Source of the DNA: Casuarina equisetifolia
Taxonomy: Eukaryota > Streptophyta > Magnoliopsida > Fagales > Casuarinaceae
Assembly: GCA_028551475.1 (NCBI GenBank)
Contig: CM052356.1
Span: 23,525,884-23,589,883 of the forward strand
Length of the DNA: 64,000 bases
Reading direction: 5' to 3'
Shown here: one piece after another, positions 60,430 to 64,000 of the stretch
Layout: the number at the start of each line of letters is the position of its first letter
Position numbering within the stretch: position 1 is the first letter of the stretch
Program-made: the position numbers and the translations under genes
Notes under the pieces: generated by a model
What the model saw: the letters and a program-made list of their open reading frames with translations, nothing else
Database searches by the model: none
What the model was told of the DNA's origin: nothing

Positions 60430-62006
60430 TAGTAACCATAGAAATCTTAACTGGATCAAACTTCAAGAAATGGTTGGCTGATCTTCGCTTCGCTTTGTGG
60501 ATTTCTGATCTACATTCAGTCCTCAGTACTGAAAAGCCAAAGGACCCTACTGAGGCTAGCATAGAAGAGTATAAGAATAAGTGTGCTACCTGGGCTAGAA
60601 AGAATGAGTTTTGTATATTAACAATGCAAAGGACAATTGAGGATCACCTTTAGGCGGATTTACCCACCGATGGCACTGCTAAGGAATTTCTTGAGGCAGT
60701 GGAGAAACAATATACACCGCCCATTAATGCTCTAGCTGGAGAGCTTCTGCAAAAGTTATTTGATCTTAAGTATGATGGGTTCATGCCTGTAAGGAATTAT
60801 ATCATGAAGGTGATTGATTATAAGGCCAAACTCAAGAAGGCAGATGTTCTCCTTTCTGATGCAATCATCATTCATAAGGTTTTGAATAGTCTCCCTGCTA
60901 ACTTTGCTGTTCTTAAGACAACTTATCATATGCGGCATGAGCAGTGGACAACCAATGAGCTGTTAGCTCAAGTGATGGTTGAAGAGAAGCAATTAAGAGC
61001 TAATAAAAGTCGAGTTGCCTTATATACTCAGGGAGCTAGTTCTAGTAGAAACAGGAGATTCAAGCCTCAACGTAATAGAGACCCTAAAAGGTCTCGCCCA
61101 GCTTTCCGTGAAGTAGCCCCTCAGGGCAGTGTTATTGGGACAAGGAGGTCTCAAATGGCTGCTGGGGTCAAGCCAAATGAGATGGTATGTTTTTATTGCA
61201 GGGCTAAGGGGCATAAGAAACCTGATTGTCCCAGGCTTAGGAAGAGCAAGGGAAAGCGCCCAGATGGAGGTAATTGCTCTTTACCTTATGTTTGTGAGTC
61301 TCATATGGTAGAAACAACCTCTAGTTTTTGGTGGTTAGATACAAGTGTCACTAACCATGTAACATTTACCATTCAGGGATTCGTAAATCAGAGGAGGCCA
61401 AGTCAGGATGAGAAGTATCTCTTTGTAGGGAACAACGTGAAGGTTGATGTGGAGTTCATTGGAAATGTCACCTTTCTTTTAGAGACTAGTTTTAGGATGA
61501 CTTTATATAACACCTTTTATGTACGGTCCTTTAGACAGAATCTAGTTTCAGTTTCTTTGTTAGACAAATTAGGGTATTCTTTTGAAGTTAAGAACTTCAT
61601 TATTAATGTATGTTTTGATTTGAACCTTGTTGGTTGTTGCACTTTGAATCATGGTTTATATAAGATTTTTTTATCCCCACATGAGATCTATGTTACAATA
61701 AATGATGAATGTAATGTTCCTAAGAGGGTGATGTCTAAAGAACAATCATATACATTATGGCATAAGAGACTCTGCCACATTTCAAAAGAGAGAATACAAA
61801 GGTTGATAAAAGTAGGAATTTTGCCCACTCTTAATGAGGATTTGGAAACTTGTGTGGATTGTTGTAAAGGTAAGTTAACTAAAACAAAGAAGAAGACTGC
61901 AGTTCACTGTTCTGATTTGTTAGGTGTGGTACACACTGATATAAGTGGTCCATATAGACTAACACTACAAGGTGATGTTTATTTCATTACCTTTATAGAT
62001 GATTTC
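60430..62006 (+). pseudogene. Ty1/copia gag-protease-integrase half, plus strand
   Basis: Reads from a gag N-terminal motif (TIEILTGSNFKKWLADLRFA, about 60432) with one in-frame TAG near 60651, then openly to 62006. Gag helices (EFLEAVEKQYTPPINALAGE) precede a zinc knuckle CFYCRAKGHKKPDC (CX2CX4HX4C), then a protease region. At the active site the usual DSG/DTG reads DTS (WWLDTSVTNHV), so the enzyme is probably dead. The integrase zinc domain has LWHKRLCHISKERIQRL and CVDCCKGK. The core stops abruptly at YFITFIDDF, where a gypsy LTR begins. It is of the same copia type as the RT/RNase H half next to it, but in opposite orientation. Confidence 0.85.
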
Positions 62007-63280
62007 TGATAACTCTATTTTTATAGAGTTATTTTACCTATTTTAGGCAATAAATAACTTTAATAATTGTGAGAAAACATTTGAACTTCTCTTTATTTAC
62101 CTAAATTTATCTTGTTTATGTAGAACAAGAAGCCAAGGAGAAAAGAGATGAACATGGAGAGCCTGATGCTTATTATGTGGCAAAATCATAATATCAAGAT
62201 CAAGAGAGTCAAGATGGGCTTGGGCTTTGAATGGTTGTTATTAAATTTTATTGTTATTGGGTTTTCTAAATAATTAAAAAACCTAATCATATTAGGAGTT
62301 CAAAGCCTAATTAAATTAGGAGTTCAAAACCTAATTAAATTAAGAGTTCAAAACCCAATTGTTTTAGATCTTTAGGACCCAATTTTACTAGGATAAGAGT
62401 ATGTCTAAACCTAAACCTTATTTAAGAGAAGAGAAGAGGCAAAAGAAAGGAGGAGGAGGAAATTGAGCACAACTCAAGAAAGAAGCCAAGAATTCAAGGT
62501 TTTCTTGAAGAGAAGACAAAAAGGGTGACAGACTTCTTGTTCTTGGATTCAAGATGCTTTCTTTATTTCTTATTACCATTTTTCCTCATTATTTCTTTAT
62601 GTTTTAGTTTATTTTTGTTAGAGCTACGATGTAACCTAATTATGATGGTATGAATCTTATGATTATTATGTTTTGCAAGATATTTTATTTATGTGAAGTT
62701 ACATATTACGGAGTTTAATGCTTTTAGGTGATTAGCTACCACTTAGATGACTTGATTTGCATGTTAAAGACCGACAGGAAATAGCATGCAGTTGCTTCTT
62801 GTAATATGTAATCATAAATTAAATATGGATAGACATATACCATATTGTTTGTGTGGCTTTTGGTGTAAACTGGGAATATTCATAGATCCTAATGCATTTG
62901 ATTTATTTCAATTCACATATAGAGATATAGTGAATTAATAAACTAAGTAGGTTTGCTATACCTAGACATAGGATAGTAAATAAATTAGGAAATTCCGCCA
63001 TCACATAGATATTATCTCTCTTGCAAACATAAATAATCAATATTAGTACCTAGTAATTATGGTGAAGTCATATGCTATAATATATTTCTTTTATTAAGTT
63101 TTCTTAGACTTAGTTAGTTAATCTATCATCCATCAATTTGGTTTGCTAGATAAATTCTAGGAGTTATTCACCGTTAGTAATTAGTTGGTCTAGTAATCAC
63201 CAATCTCTGTGGGACGATATCTTTCTTATCATTATATTACTTGTTCGACATGTTCACTTGCATTTAGATTTCACCGAACA
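62007..63280 (+). mobile_element. 5' LTR of an Athila-like Ty3/gypsy element
   Basis: 1274 bp beginning TGATAACTC, with an 8-bp hairpin (AACTCTAT/TTTT/ATAGAGTT) near its start, and ending ACCGAACA directly before the primer-binding site region. TG...CA ends, length and the adjacent tRNA-Asp-type site fit Athila-type LTRs. It interrupts the copia integrase at 62006/62007. Confidence 0.85.
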
Positions 63281-63286
63281 AGTTTT

Positions 63287-63304
63287 TGGCGCCGTTGCCG
63301 GGGA
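63287..63304 (+). mobile_element. Primer-binding site complementary to plant tRNA-Asp
   Basis: TGGCGCCGTTGCCGGGGA, 6 nt after the LTR end, is the complement of the tRNA-Asp 3' end as known from plant gypsy elements, and it defines the LTR boundary and orientation. Confidence 0.9.
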
Positions 63305-63359
63305 TTGGTTGTTTTACTGCTAATTAATATTAATACCGAATAATTTCTAGGTTTAATAT

Positions 63360-63580
63360 AGCTTTTATTTTCTTTTAAGAAAAAAATCGTTTTTTTTATT
63401 CTTGAAAAAAAAATCATTTCTTTTAATTCTTGAAAAACAAAAAGATCGTTTCTTTTAATTCTTGAAAAAAAAATCGTTTTTCTTAAGTTGTCAAAAAAAA
63501 AAAAGGAAAATAAATCATTTTTGTTTTATTTTTATTTTGCTTCATTATTTTTATTTTGAAAAAAAAAAAGTTCCTTGTTA
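63360..63580 (+). repeat. A/T-rich imperfect tandem repeats in the gypsy leader
   Basis: The unit TTCTTTTAATTCTTGAAAAA followed by ATCGTTT or ATCATTT recurs about four times between 63375 and 63490, followed by poly-A and T-rich runs. It lies between the primer-binding site and gag. Confidence 0.75.
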
Positions 63581-63612
63581 AGTTGTTATTGTTGAAAGAT
63601 TAAGAAACAAGG

Positions 63613-63813
63613 ATGGAGAAAAATAATGGTATACACAGACTTTTAAAAGACTACGGTGCACCAACATTTTGGAATGCTACATCAAGCATTAAAAGGCCTG
63701 AAATTCAGGCAAGTAACTTTGAGATCAAGCCAGCACTCATCCAGATGCTTCAAAACTCCATGCAATATAGTGGGCTACCAAATGAAGATCCAAAAGCTCA
63801 CATTGAAGCATTC
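63613..63813 (+). pseudogene. Start of Athila-like gag, truncated
   Basis: ATG at 63613 opens a frame with the gypsy gag signature NFEIKPALIQMLQNS and GLPNEDPKAHIEAFLE. After FLE, where orthologous gags continue ICDT, the sequence switches to an inverted piece of copia gag. Only about 67 native codons remain. Confidence 0.85.
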
Positions 63814-64000
63814 CTTGAATCTCCTATTTCTACTAGAACTAGCTCCCTGAGTATATAAGGCAACTTGACTTTTATTAGCTCTTAATTACTTCTCTTCAAC
63901 CATCACTTGAGCTAACAGCTCATTGATTGTCCACTGCTCATGCCACATATGATAAGTTGTCTTAAGAACAGCAAAGTTAGCAGGGAGGCTATTCAAAACC
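63814..64000 (-). pseudogene. Inverted copy of the copia gag segment 60878-61064
   Basis: The last 187 bp of the window are the reverse complement of 60878-61064 without gaps and with about six differences (about 97% identical), all transitions. On the minus strand it encodes part of gag up to ASSSRNRRFK. The copy continues past the right edge. Confidence 0.92.

Noticed and set aside
60365..60562. Minus-strand 65-codon frame across the copia junction
   Set aside because: It is the antisense of the plus-strand gag start.
1..64000. CRISPR arrays, operons or bacterial-type systems
   Set aside because: The window is plant nuclear DNA with split genes; no spaced direct-repeat arrays of that kind are present.

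Overview
The window is nuclear DNA of a flowering plant. It carries split genes with GT-AG introns and typical plant proteins (a MIA40-type protein, the phytochrome-associated phosphatase FyPP, a DUF639 protein, a CHR28-type SNF2 protein), and its intergenic DNA is filled with Ty1/copia and Ty3/gypsy remnants. The species cannot be fixed from the sequence. I assembled exons by hand from splice signals and remembered family proteins; every complete multi-exon model closes in frame.

Layout. 1-21.6 kb is a compact minus-strand block of housekeeping genes: the 5' part of a MIA40 homologue (running off the left edge), an oligopeptidase B-like S9A peptidase (10 exons, 758 aa), the PP6 catalytic subunit FyPP (10 exons, 303 aa) and a DUF639 protein (10 exons, 564 aa). 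21.6-25 kb is intergenic with a probable tRNA-derived SINE. 25-32 kb holds three tandem, intronless, plus-strand paralogues (425, 426 and 426 aa) of an uncharacterised family (probably DUF6817). 36.2-38.0 kb is an intronless, secreted leucine-rich-repeat protein. 39-43 kb is a decayed minus-strand Ty1/copia element. 44.7-57 kb is a CHR28/FRG-type SNF2-RING gene (10 coding exons, 1012 aa) with a spliced leader that contains a 51-codon upstream ORF. 58.2-64 kb is a scrambled retrotransposon nest: a copia LTR and RT/RNase H half on the minus strand, a copia gag-integrase half on the plus strand, an Athila-like gypsy 5' end, and an inverted piece of the copia gag.

Context. From memory, FyPP1, the S9A peptidase and CHR28 are close neighbours in Arabidopsis (At1g50370, At1g50380, At1g50410), and DUF639 and MIA40 are neighbours elsewhere (At5g23390, At5g23395). 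Here all five lie within 57 kb, which suggests this window keeps an ancestral linkage later split in Arabidopsis. The genes do not form one pathway. The points most worth a second look are the uORF whose stop overlaps the SNF2 start codon, a 28-bp tandem duplication that copies a MIA40 splice acceptor, the partly homogenised three-gene array, and the head-to-head copia chimera with a microhomology junction.
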